NCBI RefSeq assembly: GCF_016919405.1 | Contig: NZ_CP070353.1 | Span: forward strand, 1,302,001 to 1,366,000 | DNA from: Ensifer sp. PDNC004 | GTDB lineage: Bacteria > Pseudomonadota > Alphaproteobacteria > Rhizobiales > Rhizobiaceae | Length of the DNA: 64,000 nucleotides | Direction of reading: 5' to 3' | Shown here: piece by piece, positions 9,576 through 19,131 of the stretch | How the letters are laid out: each line of letters opens with the position of its first letter | Numbering within the stretch: the first letter of the stretch is position 1 | Notes under the pieces: generated by a model | Told to the model about the DNA's origin: nothing | The model's input: the letters and a program-made list of their open reading frames with translations, nothing else | The model's database searches: none | Position numbers and translations under genes: made by a program

Positions 9576-10622
9576 TCAAAGCAGGATGTCGGTGTAGAGC
9601 TCGGATGCATCCGGCTCCGGATCGGCCTGGGCAAAATCGGCGCTGTCGGCAACGATGTCGCGGACGTCCTTGTCGATCTGCTTCAGTTCGTCCTCGTTCG
9701 CCCAACCCTTTTCGGTCAGACGCGCCTTCACCTGCTCGATCGGGTCATGCTCCGAGCGCATCTTCTGCACTTCGTCCTTCGAGCGATACTTCGCCGGGTC
9801 GGACATCGAGTGACCGCGATAGCGATAGGTCTGCATCTCGAGGATGATCGGCCCCTTGCCCGAACGGCAATGCTCAACAGCCTCGTCGCCGGCGGCCTTG
9901 ACCGCACGCACGTCCATGCCGTCCACCTGGAAGCCGGGAATGTTGAAGGAGACCCCGCGCTGCGAGAAGTCGGTCTGTGCCGAAGCGCGCGAAACGGACG
10001 TACCCATGGCGTAGCGGTTGTTCTCGATCACGTAGATCACCGGCAGCTTCCAGAGCTGCGCCATGTTGAAGCTTTCGTAGACCTGGCCCTGGTTGGCAGC
10101 GCCGTCACCGAAATAGGCAACGGACACGTTGTCGTTGCCGCGATAGCGGTTGGCGAAAGCAAGACCGGTGCCGAGCGACACCTGGGCGCCGACGATGCCG
10201 TGACCGCCGTAGAAGTGCTTTTCCTTGGAGAACATGTGCATCGAGCCGCCCTTCCCCTTGGAAAGACCGCTGCGACGACCGGTGAGTTCGGCCATGACGC
10301 CGCGGGCGCTCATGCCGCAGGCCAGCATGTGGCCATGGTCACGGTAGGCGGTGATGACCTGGTCGCCTTCTTTCAGCGCCATCTGCATGCCGACGACGAC
10401 AGCTTCCTGGCCGATGTAGAGGTGACAGAAGCCGCCGATGAAGCCCATGCCATAGAGCTGGCCGGCCTTCTCCTCGAAACGCCGGATCAGCAGCATTTCG
10501 CGGTAGGCACTCAGATCTTCCTGTTTGGAGAATTCGGCGAACGTGCCGCCATTGAAGTCTTTCTTCGCCGGCTTTGCGGCACTCTTGCGGCTGGAAACGG
10601 ACGCGGATTTTCGCGGAGCCAT
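9576..10622 (-). CDS. pdhA: Pyruvate dehydrogenase E1 alpha subunit
   Basis: The thiamine diphosphate-binding E1-alpha subunit, which decarboxylates pyruvate together with PdhB. At 348 residues, the ThDP motif starts at [15 protein letters not shown] and runs to IYVIENN. The regulatory/phosphorylation-loop equivalent [15 protein letters not shown] is conserved. The basic, Ser/Ala/Lys-rich N-terminus (first 23 residues) is probably disordered. A strong Shine-Dalgarno sequence (gggaggaa) precedes the ATG. A 26-base inverted repeat at 10691-10716 upstream is a candidate operator for the pdhABC operon. Confidence 0.97.
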   Translation of the reverse strand: MAPRKSASVSSRKSAAKPAKKDFNGGTFAEFSKQEDLSAYREMLLIRRFEEKAGQLYGMGFIGGFCHLYIGQEAVVVGMQMALKEGDQVITAYRDHGHMLACGMSARGVMAELTGRRSGLSKGKGGSMHMFSKEKHFYGGHGIVGAQVSLGTGLAFANRYRGNDNVSVAYFGDGAANQGQVYESFNMAQLWKLPVIYVIENNRYAMGTSVSRASAQTDFSQRGVSFNIPGFQVDGMDVRAVKAAGDEAVEHCRSGKGPIILEMQTYRYRGHSMSDPAKYRSKDEVQKMRSEHDPIEQVKARLTEKGWANEDELKQIDKDVRDIVADSADFAQADPEPDASELYTDILL

Positions 10623-10690
10623 TCGTTCCTCCCAATGGTTAGCCTTTTGCGGTTACCATAGGGAAAGAAAGCAGACACAGCAATGCCATA

Positions 10691-10716
10691 TTTGCATGGC
10701 TCGCATTCCATGCAAA
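10691..10716. promoter_or_regulatory. Perfect inverted repeat upstream of pdhA (candidate operator)
   Basis: TTTGCATGG (10691-10699) and CCATGCAAA (10708-10716) are perfect 9-base arms separated by 8 bases, about 70-95 bases upstream of the pdhA start and downstream of ftsB. The geometry suits a dimeric regulator. Which protein binds it cannot be read from the sequence. Confidence 0.5.
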
Positions 10717-10758
10717 CAATTGATTTTACTTTACAAATTTCAATTAACTGAATTCAGG

Positions 10759-11079
10759 TTAATTTGCGGCGCGGTGAAAAATAACGATCTCGTCACTTCG
10801 CGACATGTTGAGCGCGAGGCGAGCCTTTTCATCCAGCATGTCCCTTTCCAGCGACCCATCACTCATCAGCTGAACCTCCTTTTCAAGGATCAACCGCTGT
10901 TTCGTGAGCTTATCCAGCCGCGCCTGCCGCTCGACGATCTGGCGATCGAATTGCTCGGTCGCCTTCAGGCCATAGCCGCCGTGAATGGAATGATAGCCGA
11001 AGTAGGAGAGAAAGGCGACCGCGATCAGCGGCATCACCAGCCGACCCAGTTTCCGTTTCTTATGATGCCGTGTCCACAT
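10759..11079 (-). CDS. ftsB: FtsB/DivIC-family septum formation initiator
   Basis: A 106-residue single-pass membrane protein of the FtsB/DivIC family, a component of the FtsQBL divisome subcomplex. A short basic cytoplasmic tail (MWTRHHKKRKLGR) is followed by a membrane segment (about residues 15-32) and a coiled coil (about 40-85, EQFDRQIVERQARLDKLTKQ). The ATG at 11079 was chosen because the topology then starts directly. The position between eno and pdhA is common in alphaproteobacteria. An AT-rich near-palindrome (10742-10764) overlaps its stop codon. Confidence 0.85.
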   Translation of the reverse strand: MWTRHHKKRKLGRLVMPLIAVAFLSYFGYHSIHGGYGLKATEQFDRQIVERQARLDKLTKQRLILEKEVQLMSDGSLERDMLDEKARLALNMSRSDEIVIFHRAAN

Positions 11080-11165
11080 GCATTCACGCCCTGATACGCA
11101 GTACGGCAATCAGATTAGCGGCGATTGATTAACCGACCGTTGACCATGAACGGCAGGAAAATAGA

Positions 11166-11197
11166 AACCCGCCCACACGGGACCGTGTGGGCGGGTT
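11166..11197 (-). terminator. Rho-independent terminator of eno
   Basis: A perfect 13-bp stem (aacccgcccacac / gtgtgggcgggtt) with a 6-base loop begins 28 bases after the eno stop codon. A T-rich tract follows on the minus strand. Confidence 0.8.
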
Positions 11198-11225
11198 CGA
11201 TTTTCAGACGGAAATCAGGCGGCGA

Positions 11226-12605
<1,380 letters not shown>

Positions 12606-12635
12606 TCATGAAAATTTCACGAAGCGTCGCGGGGC

Positions 12636-13478
12636 TCAGCCCTTGGCGATCGCGTCGAACGCCAGCAGCTTTTCGAGCAGCCGCGGCATGTCCTTTAGAT
12701 GCACCATGTTCGGGCCGTCCGACGGCGCATTATCAGGGTCTTCGTGCGTCTCGACGAACACACCTGCGACGCCAACCGCAACGGCCGCACGCGCCAGGGT
12801 CTCGACGAATTCTCGTTGACCGCCCGAAGAGCCCCCCTGCCCGCCCGGCTGCTGAACCGAATGCGTCGCATCAAAGACGACCGGCGCGCCGAGCGAAGCC
12901 ATGATCGGCAGCGAGCGCATGTCGGAGACCAGCGTGTTGTAGCCGAAGGAAGCGCCACGCTCGCAGAGCATGACATTGGGGTTGCCGCTCTCGGTGAACT
13001 TCGCCAACACGTTCTTCATGTCCCAAGGCGCCAGGAACTGGCCCTTCTTGACGTTGATCGCGCGGCCGGTCTTGGCGGCTGCGACCAGAAGATCGGTCTG
13101 GCGCGACAGGAAGGCCGGGATCTGCAGAATGTCGACCGTCGGCGCGACCAGAGCACATTGCTCTTCGGTGTGCACGTCGGTTAGAACCGGAAAGCCGAAT
13201 TCCTTTTTGAGGTCGGCGAAGATTTCCATCGCCTTGTCGAGGCCGATGCCACGCTTGCCCGAAAGCGAGGTGCGGTTGGCCTTGTCGAAGGAGGACTTGT
13301 AGACGAGGCCGAGGCCGAGCTTGTTGCAGAGTTCCGAGAGCGCGCCCGCCATCATGAAGGCGTGTTCACGGCTCTCCATCTGGCAGGGGCCAGCGATCAG
13401 CGACAACTTCTCGGTCTGTGCGAAGGCGACCTGACGGGCGCCCTCACCGACCACGACTCTGGCATTGGTTTTCATCAT
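12636..13478 (-). CDS. kdsA: 3-deoxy-8-phosphooctulonate (KDO-8-P) synthase
   Basis: Condenses phosphoenolpyruvate with arabinose 5-phosphate to make KDO-8-P for lipopolysaccharide core. It has 280 residues in the class I DAHP/KDO8P synthase fold, with [20 protein letters not shown] near residue 27, [22 protein letters not shown] and [18 protein letters not shown]. The ATG at 13478 overlaps the stop of the upstream VOC gene (TGATG), so translation is probably coupled. A TTG one codon further upstream is a less likely start, and an in-frame ATG directly follows. It supplies LPS precursors while eno downstream makes phosphoenolpyruvate. Confidence 0.97.
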   Translation of the reverse strand: MMKTNARVVVGEGARQVAFAQTEKLSLIAGPCQMESREHAFMMAGALSELCNKLGLGLVYKSSFDKANRTSLSGKRGIGLDKAMEIFADLKKEFGFPVLTDVHTEEQCALVAPTVDILQIPAFLSRQTDLLVAAAKTGRAINVKKGQFLAPWDMKNVLAKFTESGNPNVMLCERGASFGYNTLVSDMRSLPIMASLGAPVVFDATHSVQQPGGQGGSSGGQREFVETLARAAVAVGVAGVFVETHEDPDNAPSDGPNMVHLKDMPRLLEKLLAFDAIAKG

Positions 13479-14368
13479 CAAGCTCCAAACGCGAAGATCA
13501 CCCCTTGCCCCGGCATTTCGGGAACAATGAGGCGCCCGCCCATTTCTGCAAATTCGATATCGTTGTCGGCGAACAGCGCCCGCGTCGCTTCGAGATCGGC
13601 AACCCGGAAGACGACCGCCCGCCCGCGCAAGCCCCGTTCGGCACTGCGCACCGAGCGACCGAAGAAGGCCTCCATGCCGGCGGCGTTCAGCACCGAGATC
13701 TTGGCGTTGGTGGTCGCGACATCCATGCCGAAGGAATGCGCCGAAACCTCGCGCTCATCGACCGCTTCCTGCAGCAGATACTGGAAATCGGTCGGATTGG
13801 CTTCCGACAGCACCACTTCGCTTATGCCGATCACACCGTTTTCGTGCCGTTCCAGCGCCGCCCGATCGGTGGGGAGCGCGCGAACGCGCTGACAGTTGAA
13901 GAGAAAGAGATCCGGCGCGCGAAGATCCGCGGCAAAGGCCAGGCGGAAGGAGCCCAGGCCCTCACGGCCATCCGGCAGCTTCATCGGCCGGGAGAATTCC
14001 AGCATGTCACCGCCGGAGATGCCGCACGCCCGAAAGCGGATATGATCGCTCGCCGCGTCCTCGGTGCCGAAGACCAGCGCCGAAAGACCTTCCGGGCCTT
14101 GGCGGAACCGGAAAGCCTGATCGCGCGCCACAAAGGCGTTGCCGTCGAGTGCGGCCGCCTCGCATTCCTCGCGGGACGCGATGGCGAGCGGTTCGAGATA
14201 GGTGCCGTCGGCAAAAAAGACGCAGGCATTTTCGGTGCCGAAGGGATGGCGAGCATCGTCCGCGACCGTGAAGCCGAGATCGGAAAGCCGGCGCCGCGCC
14301 TGGGTAAGCGTATCCACCGGCAGCACGAGGTGATCGAGCGGGCGGGTGGTGCGCTTGGAGAGGCTCAT
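13478..14368 (-). CDS. VOC family (glyoxalase-like) protein
   Basis: A 296-residue protein with two glyoxalase-like halves. The N-terminal part ([20 protein letters not shown]) and the C-terminal [20 protein letters not shown] match the glyoxalase-like domain family (PF13468 type). No specific substrate can be named. It overlaps kdsA by one base and is probably cotranscribed with kdsA and eno. The ATG at 14368 was chosen because it begins at the conserved region. Confidence 0.75.
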   Translation of the reverse strand: MSLSKRTTRPLDHLVLPVDTLTQARRRLSDLGFTVADDARHPFGTENACVFFADGTYLEPLAIASREECEAAALDGNAFVARDQAFRFRQGPEGLSALVFGTEDAASDHIRFRACGISGGDMLEFSRPMKLPDGREGLGSFRLAFAADLRAPDLFLFNCQRVRALPTDRAALERHENGVIGISEVVLSEANPTDFQYLLQEAVDEREVSAHSFGMDVATTNAKISVLNAAGMEAFFGRSVRSAERGLRGRAVVFRVADLEATRALFADNDIEFAEMGGRLIVPEMPGQGVIFAFGA

Positions 14369-14548
14369 GGCGTGTTCCCTGATGGTTCGCCGCTGTTTGC
14401 AACTTTTGGCCGGCGAATGCAAGCCGGGTCACCGCCAGGGAGCGGATCGACGGTCCGGGCTCGGGCCGTTGCCACAAACGTGAACCATCCGCGGCCGGCT
14501 GCCCCGCCGCGGATTATGCTTGCCGACAGAAGGCGGACCGCCGGAAGG

Positions 14549-14719
14549 TCAGTAGTAGCCCGGCGCCGTCGTGGCGTTGGCCGTGTTCCCCGCACCGAGA
14601 CCGGGGGCGAAGGTCTGGGGCTGCGTGTAGGACGTATTGGTCGAGGACGTCGAGGCACAACCCGAGAGCCCCAGCACGGCGACCGCCAAAGGCACGAACA
14701 ACAAAGCGATGAAGCGCAT
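14549..14719 (-). CDS. Small putative outer-membrane lipoprotein (56 residues)
   Basis: A short frame with MRFIALLFVPLAVAVLGLSG followed by Cys21, that is, a signal peptide with a clean lipobox (LSGC). The mature part is about 36 residues, rich in Ser, Thr, Asn, Gly and Pro and ending APGYY. A purine-rich stretch precedes the ATG. The layout predicts a lipid-anchored surface peptide. I recognise no family. It lies alone between the VOC and methyltransferase genes. Confidence 0.65.
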   Translation of the reverse strand: MRFIALLFVPLAVAVLGLSGCASTSSTNTSYTQPQTFAPGLGAGNTANATTAPGYY

Positions 14720-14915
14720 ACGGATTGACCCCTTTCCAGTTTCGCTGATGAACAGGAAAGTACGAAAACGATGCTTTGGCGAGTACGTAACAGTAACGCG
14801 AGGTAAATAGGCGGCGACGAAACCGGGTTCGACAACCGCAGCCCCCTACCGGCCGCTGCGGTTGCTCTTGTTGCGCGTAAGCCTTCGGCCCGGCCGGGAC
14901 ACCGGGCTCACTCCA

Positions 14916-15728
14916 TCAGGGGCGACGATCGCTCTTGATGGCGAAGGTGGCGATGAAGGTCGGCACGAACCTGTCGATCAGGAAACGAGCCGACGGCTGC
15001 CAATCCTCGTGAAAGCCGGCCAACAGGAAACCGGCGTGCAATTGCCCCTCGATCTGCTGAGAAAGGCTATGCCCGAACACCAGGGCCTCGCCGCGCCCGA
15101 CCTTGGCCTGCACGACATCGGGAGGGAGATGCTCCGCTTCGGCAAAGGGGAGCCGGTAGGCCGGGCGGATAAGACCCTTTTCCGCATGGGCCGGATCGCG
15201 GTCGCCGACGAAAACGATCGGATTGTAGAAGCTCGAAAGCAGCCGACCGCCTGTTTTCAGCACCCGGTGGCACTCCCGCCAGACCGGACGGATATCCGGA
15301 ACGTAGAGGTTCGAGATGGGGTGAAACACGATATCGAAGGTTTCGTCGGCAAGGACAGAGAGGTCCCGCATGTCGCCCTGCACGGTCAAAAGCGGCAACC
15401 CTTCGCGTTCGGCGACGCGCCGATCCTGTTCGAGCTGTCCCTCGGAGATGTCGAAGACCGTAACATCGGCACCGGCCGCAGCCAGGATCGGTGCCTGCTG
15501 CCCACCCGCGGACGCCAGGCAGAGGATCCTCTTACCCTTGACGTCGGGCAACCACCCCTCAGGCAAGTCACCGGGCGTCAGCCGCGCCTGCCATTGACCC
15601 TTGCGGGCGTCGGCGATCATCTCCGGCGTGACCGGACGCGACCATTCGCAGTCCTGGCTTGCCTGCCGGTCCCACGCCTGGCGATTGTGATCGATGATAT
15701 CGAGATTGAAGGAGGAAATATCTTGCAT
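14916..15728 (-). CDS. Class I SAM-dependent methyltransferase
   Basis: A 270-residue Rossmann-fold methyltransferase. The SAM-binding motif is ILCLASAGGQQAPILAAAG (near residues 70-88), followed by VTVFDISEGQLEQDR and the FDIVFHPISNLYVPD segment that precedes the catalytic region. The N-terminal DIIDHNRQAWDRQASQDCEW resembles generic small-molecule methyltransferases; the substrate is unknown. It sits at the edge of a block that interrupts the kdsA-pyrG order. Confidence 0.82.
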   Translation of the reverse strand: MQDISSFNLDIIDHNRQAWDRQASQDCEWSRPVTPEMIADARKGQWQARLTPGDLPEGWLPDVKGKRILCLASAGGQQAPILAAAGADVTVFDISEGQLEQDRRVAEREGLPLLTVQGDMRDLSVLADETFDIVFHPISNLYVPDIRPVWRECHRVLKTGGRLLSSFYNPIVFVGDRDPAHAEKGLIRPAYRLPFAEAEHLPPDVVQAKVGRGEALVFGHSLSQQIEGQLHAGFLLAGFHEDWQPSARFLIDRFVPTFIATFAIKSDRRP

Positions 15729-16258
15729 GTTCGGTCCCTGGAAACTTTGTCCTGATATGACCGCTCATGAAGGCGAATGGAGATCGCAGGCAGAAATGCC
15801 CTGGCGTTCGTCCGTCGATGCGGATCGCAGCAATGCCATCGTCCATCCCCTTCGCAAGCGAAGTTGAGGCGATTCGGTTTTCACCGGGCATTACTGGCGC
15901 ATTGGACGACGCTCCTCTTACTGGAAGCCGCACGCTAGCGGCTGGGTTGCGGGTGGTCAACGCAAACAAAGGTCCATGCCATGCGGCTTGCGGCCGCACG
16001 GGTTTGTCCAACTGCCCCGGCGAACGAATATCCGGCACGGTCTGCACGTTATCATGCTGCCTATGATTTCAACCGCTTGAGAAGCCGTCACAATTGCGTA
16101 AAATTCACCAATGCAGCCGGGAGTTATGCCGGGCAGCAGGCTGAGGGGCAGCATTTGATTATCGACTTGCAGGACAAGCAACGCATCCGGGCATGGCCGA
16201 GGGACGCCAAACGGCGCATCGGGACGCTGGCCCGGCTTCCAGTCGGGCACACGTTCAC
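15729..16258. other. 530-base intergenic region without a recognised gene
   Basis: This lies between a minus-strand methyltransferase and the plus-strand phospholipid operon. Open frames up to about 100 codons exist on both strands but lack family resemblance and consistent codon use. It must hold the promoter of the plus-strand operon, which I could not place. No repeats or insertion sequence ends were seen. Confidence 0.5.
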
Positions 16259-16906
16259 ATGATGCGCGAGATGATGGCCAAGCTGGCTTCCATCGCCATC
16301 ATGATGTTTGCGCGAGCGCTGACGGCGGCGCGCGCCATCTGGCATGAGACCGGCCTGCCGCCGAAGCAGAGCATCTATTTCGCCAACCACTCCAGCCACG
16401 GCGATTTCGTGCTGATATGGGCGGTCTTGCCGCCCTGGCTCAGGGAACGCGCGCGGCCGGTCGCAGGTGCCGAATACTGGCTGAAATCGAAGCTTTCGAC
16501 CTTCATCGGCCGCGACGTCTTCGACGCGGTGCTGATCGAGCGCGACCCGGAAGCGCGCACGCAGGACCCGGTCGAGCAGATGGCGGCCGTGCTCAACGAC
16601 GGATCGTCGCTCATTCTCTTTCCTGAAGGAACGCGCAACCAGACCGAAGCACGCCTTTTGCCGTTCAAGAGCGGGCTCTTCCACCTCGCTTGCAAGCGCC
16701 CGGACGTGGCGCTGGTCCCCGTCTGGATCAACAATCTCAATCGCGTCATGCCCAAGGGGGAGTTCGTGCCGATCCCGCTCATCTGCACCGTCAATTTCGG
16801 CCAACCGATGCGCCTCAAGGCGCAGGAGACGAAGGAAGAATTCATCGCCCGTGCCGAAGCCGCGCTGCTTTCGCTCGCGCCGTCATCGACGGATGACCGC
16901 GCATGA
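16259..16906 (+). CDS. 1-acyl-glycerol-3-phosphate acyltransferase-like (PlsC family)
   Basis: A 215-residue membrane-associated acyltransferase of the PlsC/LPLAT family, expected to acylate lysophosphatidic acid or a related lysolipid. The catalytic H-x4-D motif is NHSSHGDF, and FPEGTRNQ is the substrate-binding motif. The start is uncertain: ATGs at 16193, 16259 and 16271 are all possible. I chose 16259 because it begins just before the hydrophobic N-terminal segment. Its stop overlaps the CdsA-like gene (ATGA), the first of three overlaps in this operon. Confidence 0.85.
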   Translation: MMREMMAKLASIAIMMFARALTAARAIWHETGLPPKQSIYFANHSSHGDFVLIWAVLPPWLRERARPVAGAEYWLKSKLSTFIGRDVFDAVLIERDPEARTQDPVEQMAAVLNDGSSLILFPEGTRNQTEARLLPFKSGLFHLACKRPDVALVPVWINNLNRVMPKGEFVPIPLICTVNFGQPMRLKAQETKEEFIARAEAALLSLAPSSTDDRA

Positions 16907-17853
16907 GCACAGCCAGCCTGGACATGCTCAAGCTGCTCTCCGGCGTCGGCGGCATTCTCGTGCTGGCGTCGAGCGTCGGCTACGTGCTCAAGCAGAAGCT
17001 TTCGCCTGACGGGTCGAACGGCGCGATCGAGAACCTCAACGCCCGCATCAAGGCGTGGTGGGCGATGGTGGTCCTGATCGCGATCGCCTTCGTTGCCGGT
17101 CGGGTCGGCGTGTTGCTGCTCTTTGCCTTCTGCTCGTTTGCGGCGCTGCGCGAATTCATCACGCTCATCAACACGCGCCGCGGCGACCACTGGGCGATCG
17201 CCGCCGCCTTCTTCGTCGTCCTGCCGATCAACTACTTGCTGCTCTGGGCCGAGCAATACGGGATCTATTCGATCTTCGTGCCGGTCTACGCCTTCCTGCT
17301 GATGCCGATCGTCGCGGTCCTTCGCGGCGACACCCGCGACTTCCTGGTCCGGATCTCCGAGGTGCAATGGGCGCTGATGATCTGCGTCTTCTGCGCCTCG
17401 CACGTGCCGGCGCTGCTCACGCTGCAGATCCCGGGCTATGAGGGACGCAACGTGCTCCTCATCGCCTTCCTCGTCATCGTCGTTCAGTCGAGCGATGTGC
17501 TGCAATATGTCTGGGGCAAGCTCTTCGGCAAAACCAAGATCGCGCCCACTCTTTCGCCGTCGAAGACGGTCGAGGGCTTCGTCGGCGGCGTTGCGAGCGC
17601 AACCCTGATCGGCGCCTCGCTCTGGTGGATTACCCCGTTCACGCCGGCGCAGGCGGCGCTGATGTCACTCATCATCACCCTGATGGGCTTCTTCGGCGGC
17701 CTCGTCATGTCGGCAATCAAGCGGGATCGCGGCGTGAAGGACTGGGGCCATCTGATCGAAGGCCATGGCGGGCTCATCGACCGGCTCGATTCCGTCGTCT
17801 TTTCCGCCCCGATTTTCTTCCATCTGACCCGCTACTGTTGGTCGCTGACATGA
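16903..17853 (+). CDS. CdsA-like phosphatidate cytidylyltransferase
   Basis: A 316-residue polytopic membrane protein (about 7-8 segments) expected to make CDP-diacylglycerol from phosphatidic acid and CTP. The C-terminal CdsA signature is complete: SAIKRDRGVKDWGHLIEGHG, followed by GLIDRLD. It is longer than housekeeping CdsA and belongs to the accessory type encoded with acyltransferase and CDP-alcohol phosphotransferase genes (compare E. coli YnbB). It overlaps both neighbours by ATGA, suggesting stoichiometric production with them. Confidence 0.9.
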   Translation: MSTASLDMLKLLSGVGGILVLASSVGYVLKQKLSPDGSNGAIENLNARIKAWWAMVVLIAIAFVAGRVGVLLLFAFCSFAALREFITLINTRRGDHWAIAAAFFVVLPINYLLLWAEQYGIYSIFVPVYAFLLMPIVAVLRGDTRDFLVRISEVQWALMICVFCASHVPALLTLQIPGYEGRNVLLIAFLVIVVQSSDVLQYVWGKLFGKTKIAPTLSPSKTVEGFVGGVASATLIGASLWWITPFTPAQAALMSLIITLMGFFGGLVMSAIKRDRGVKDWGHLIEGHGGLIDRLDSVVFSAPIFFHLTRYCWSLT

Positions 17854-18248
17854 GCGCCAAACTGAAGGGGCTGGCATCAAGCGGCGTCGTTCATGTGGCC
17901 TTCGCCTTTTTCGCCATGGGCGGCTGGGCGCTTTTCGCCAACCGCCATCACCCGATGCCGAAGCCGCTTGTTGCCGGCCTCGTCCAGGGGACGCTGTCGG
18001 CGTTGCTGACGCTCTATCTCAAGACGGTGATCGACGCGCTCTCCAAGCATTTCAGCGGCGCCTTGCGCCTGGTCCTGCCACCACTTATCGCCTGCCTTGG
18101 TTCCTCGGCCGTACTTGTCGCGATCCACGCGGCCAGCGGCACGCCCGAGATCCTGAAAACGATCGCGCTGCCGCTTACGGCTTCGACCACCTACGCCGCC
18201 ATCTACAACTATTCCATCAGCCGAGGCGAACATGACCGAGACAGGTGA
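17850..18248 (+). CDS. Four-TM membrane protein of the accessory phospholipid operon
   Basis: A 132-residue protein with four likely membrane segments (about residues 12-30, 40-60, 72-92 and 101-118) and a charged C-terminal tail (SRGEHDRDR). I recognise no family. It starts inside the CdsA-like stop (ATGA) and overlaps the downstream CDP-alcohol phosphotransferase gene by 17 bases, so it is almost certainly translated with them. Roles as an assembly partner, lipid carrier or flippase are possible, but none is shown by the sequence. Confidence 0.75.
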   Translation: MSAKLKGLASSGVVHVAFAFFAMGGWALFANRHHPMPKPLVAGLVQGTLSALLTLYLKTVIDALSKHFSGALRLVLPPLIACLGSSAVLVAIHAASGTPEILKTIALPLTASTTYAAIYNYSISRGEHDRDR

Positions 18249-18888
18249 CCGCAGGCCGCTCGCAAGTCGCAACACCCGCTGGGCGCAGGCCGTTGCACGC
18301 CGCCTGGCATCGATGAACCTCACGCCGAACCGGATCTCGCAGGCGAGCATGCTGGCGGCCGCCCTAGCCGGCCTTGCCTTCTGGCTCGCGGGCGAAAGCG
18401 AGGATGTTGTAAGGGCAAGCCTGTTCATCACTGCCGCCCTCTTTTGCCAGTTGCGCCTGCTGTGCAACCTCTTCGACGGCATGGTCGCCGTCGAGGGCGG
18501 CAAGGGCGAGGCAGACGGTCCTTTCTGGAACGAGTTTCCCGACCGCATCGCCGACATCCTCATCTTCGTCGGCGCAGGTTTTGCCATCGGCGTGCCAGCT
18601 CTCGGTTTTGCTGCGGCCACCTTCGGCGTGTTGACCGCCTATGTGCGCGAACTCGGCCGTGCCAATGGCGCGCCGAGCGACTTCTCCGGCCCGATGGCCA
18701 AACAGCACCGCATGGCGACGATGACGCTGGCCGCCGTTGTTTCGGCCTTTGAAGGCCTCTGGCTCGGCGATGGCGAAGTGCTGTGGATCGCGCTTCTTGC
18801 GATTTCGATCGGGGCAGCGCTGACGGCCGGCCTGCGCGCCCGTCGCCAGATTGCCTGGCTTCGGAAAAACGCGCCCAACAAAGGCTAA
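18232..18888 (+). CDS. CDP-alcohol phosphatidyltransferase-like protein with substituted motif
   Basis: A 218-residue membrane protein of the CDP-alcohol phosphatidyltransferase fold. The family motif D-x2-D-G-x2-A-R-x8-G-x3-D-x3-D is present at exact spacing at residues 79-104, but with Asn79 for the first Asp, Val87 for Arg and Asn100 for the third Asp. D82, G83, A86, G96 and D104 are kept. The remaining segment EFPDRIADILIF is well conserved-looking. Genomic context (PlsC, CdsA, 4-TM protein) says it uses CDP-diacylglycerol or binds it. The head group is unknown, and whether it is catalytic is open. Compare E. coli YnbA. Confidence 0.82.
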   Translation: MTETGDRRPLASRNTRWAQAVARRLASMNLTPNRISQASMLAAALAGLAFWLAGESEDVVRASLFITAALFCQLRLLCNLFDGMVAVEGGKGEADGPFWNEFPDRIADILIFVGAGFAIGVPALGFAAATFGVLTAYVRELGRANGAPSDFSGPMAKQHRMATMTLAAVVSAFEGLWLGDGEVLWIALLAISIGAALTAGLRARRQIAWLRKNAPNKG

Positions 18889-18939
18889 ACACCCTCTTCA
18901 CGCATCATGAACGAGGCCGCCGCAACATCGCGTGGCCCC

Positions 18940-18959
18940 TTGACGTATGCCCACGTCAA
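18940..18959. promoter_or_regulatory. Inverted repeat with -35-like half upstream of DUF418 gene
   Basis: TTGACG (18940-18945) and CGTCAA (18954-18959) form a 6-bp inverted repeat with 8-base spacing. The first arm reads as a -35 box, with an AT-rich -10-like TTAGAT 17 bases further on. It may be an operator over a promoter for the gene at 19132. Confidence 0.35.
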
Positions 18960-19034
18960 TTATTAGATAGATTAGTCTATTTATTAAATGCGGCGAGCGC
19001 CACCGATGAACGAATGCTCGCGCGCGCCGAGATC

Positions 19035-19062
19035 GGCGGTGATCAAACCCGTGATCGCCGCC
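19035..19062 (+). promoter_or_regulatory. Leader hairpin upstream of DUF418 gene
   Basis: ggcggtgatca (19035-19045) pairs with tgatcgccgcc (19052-19062) as an 11-bp stem with one wobble pair. It would lie in the 5' untranslated RNA of the DUF418 gene if the promoter near 18940 is right. Confidence 0.35.
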
Positions 19063-19131
19063 TCTTGAAAGCAAACTTTTTCAATCGGTTACGGCGCAAA
19101 ATTACAGCGCCTCCCGTTACGGAGAACACGA

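Noticed and set aside
6187..9597. A very long (about 1136-codon) open frame on the plus strand, antisense to pdhC/pdhB
   Set aside because: It is a by-product of the high-GC codon use of the real minus-strand genes. The translation is Asp/His/Arg-rich and resembles no protein.
10742..10764. AT-rich near-palindrome at the ftsB stop as a terminator
   Set aside because: Weak pairing, no GC core; it is only noted as sequence context.
15767..16066. A 99-codon frame in the region before the phospholipid operon
   Set aside because: No family resemblance, overlapping frames of similar length on the other strand, no ribosome-binding site.
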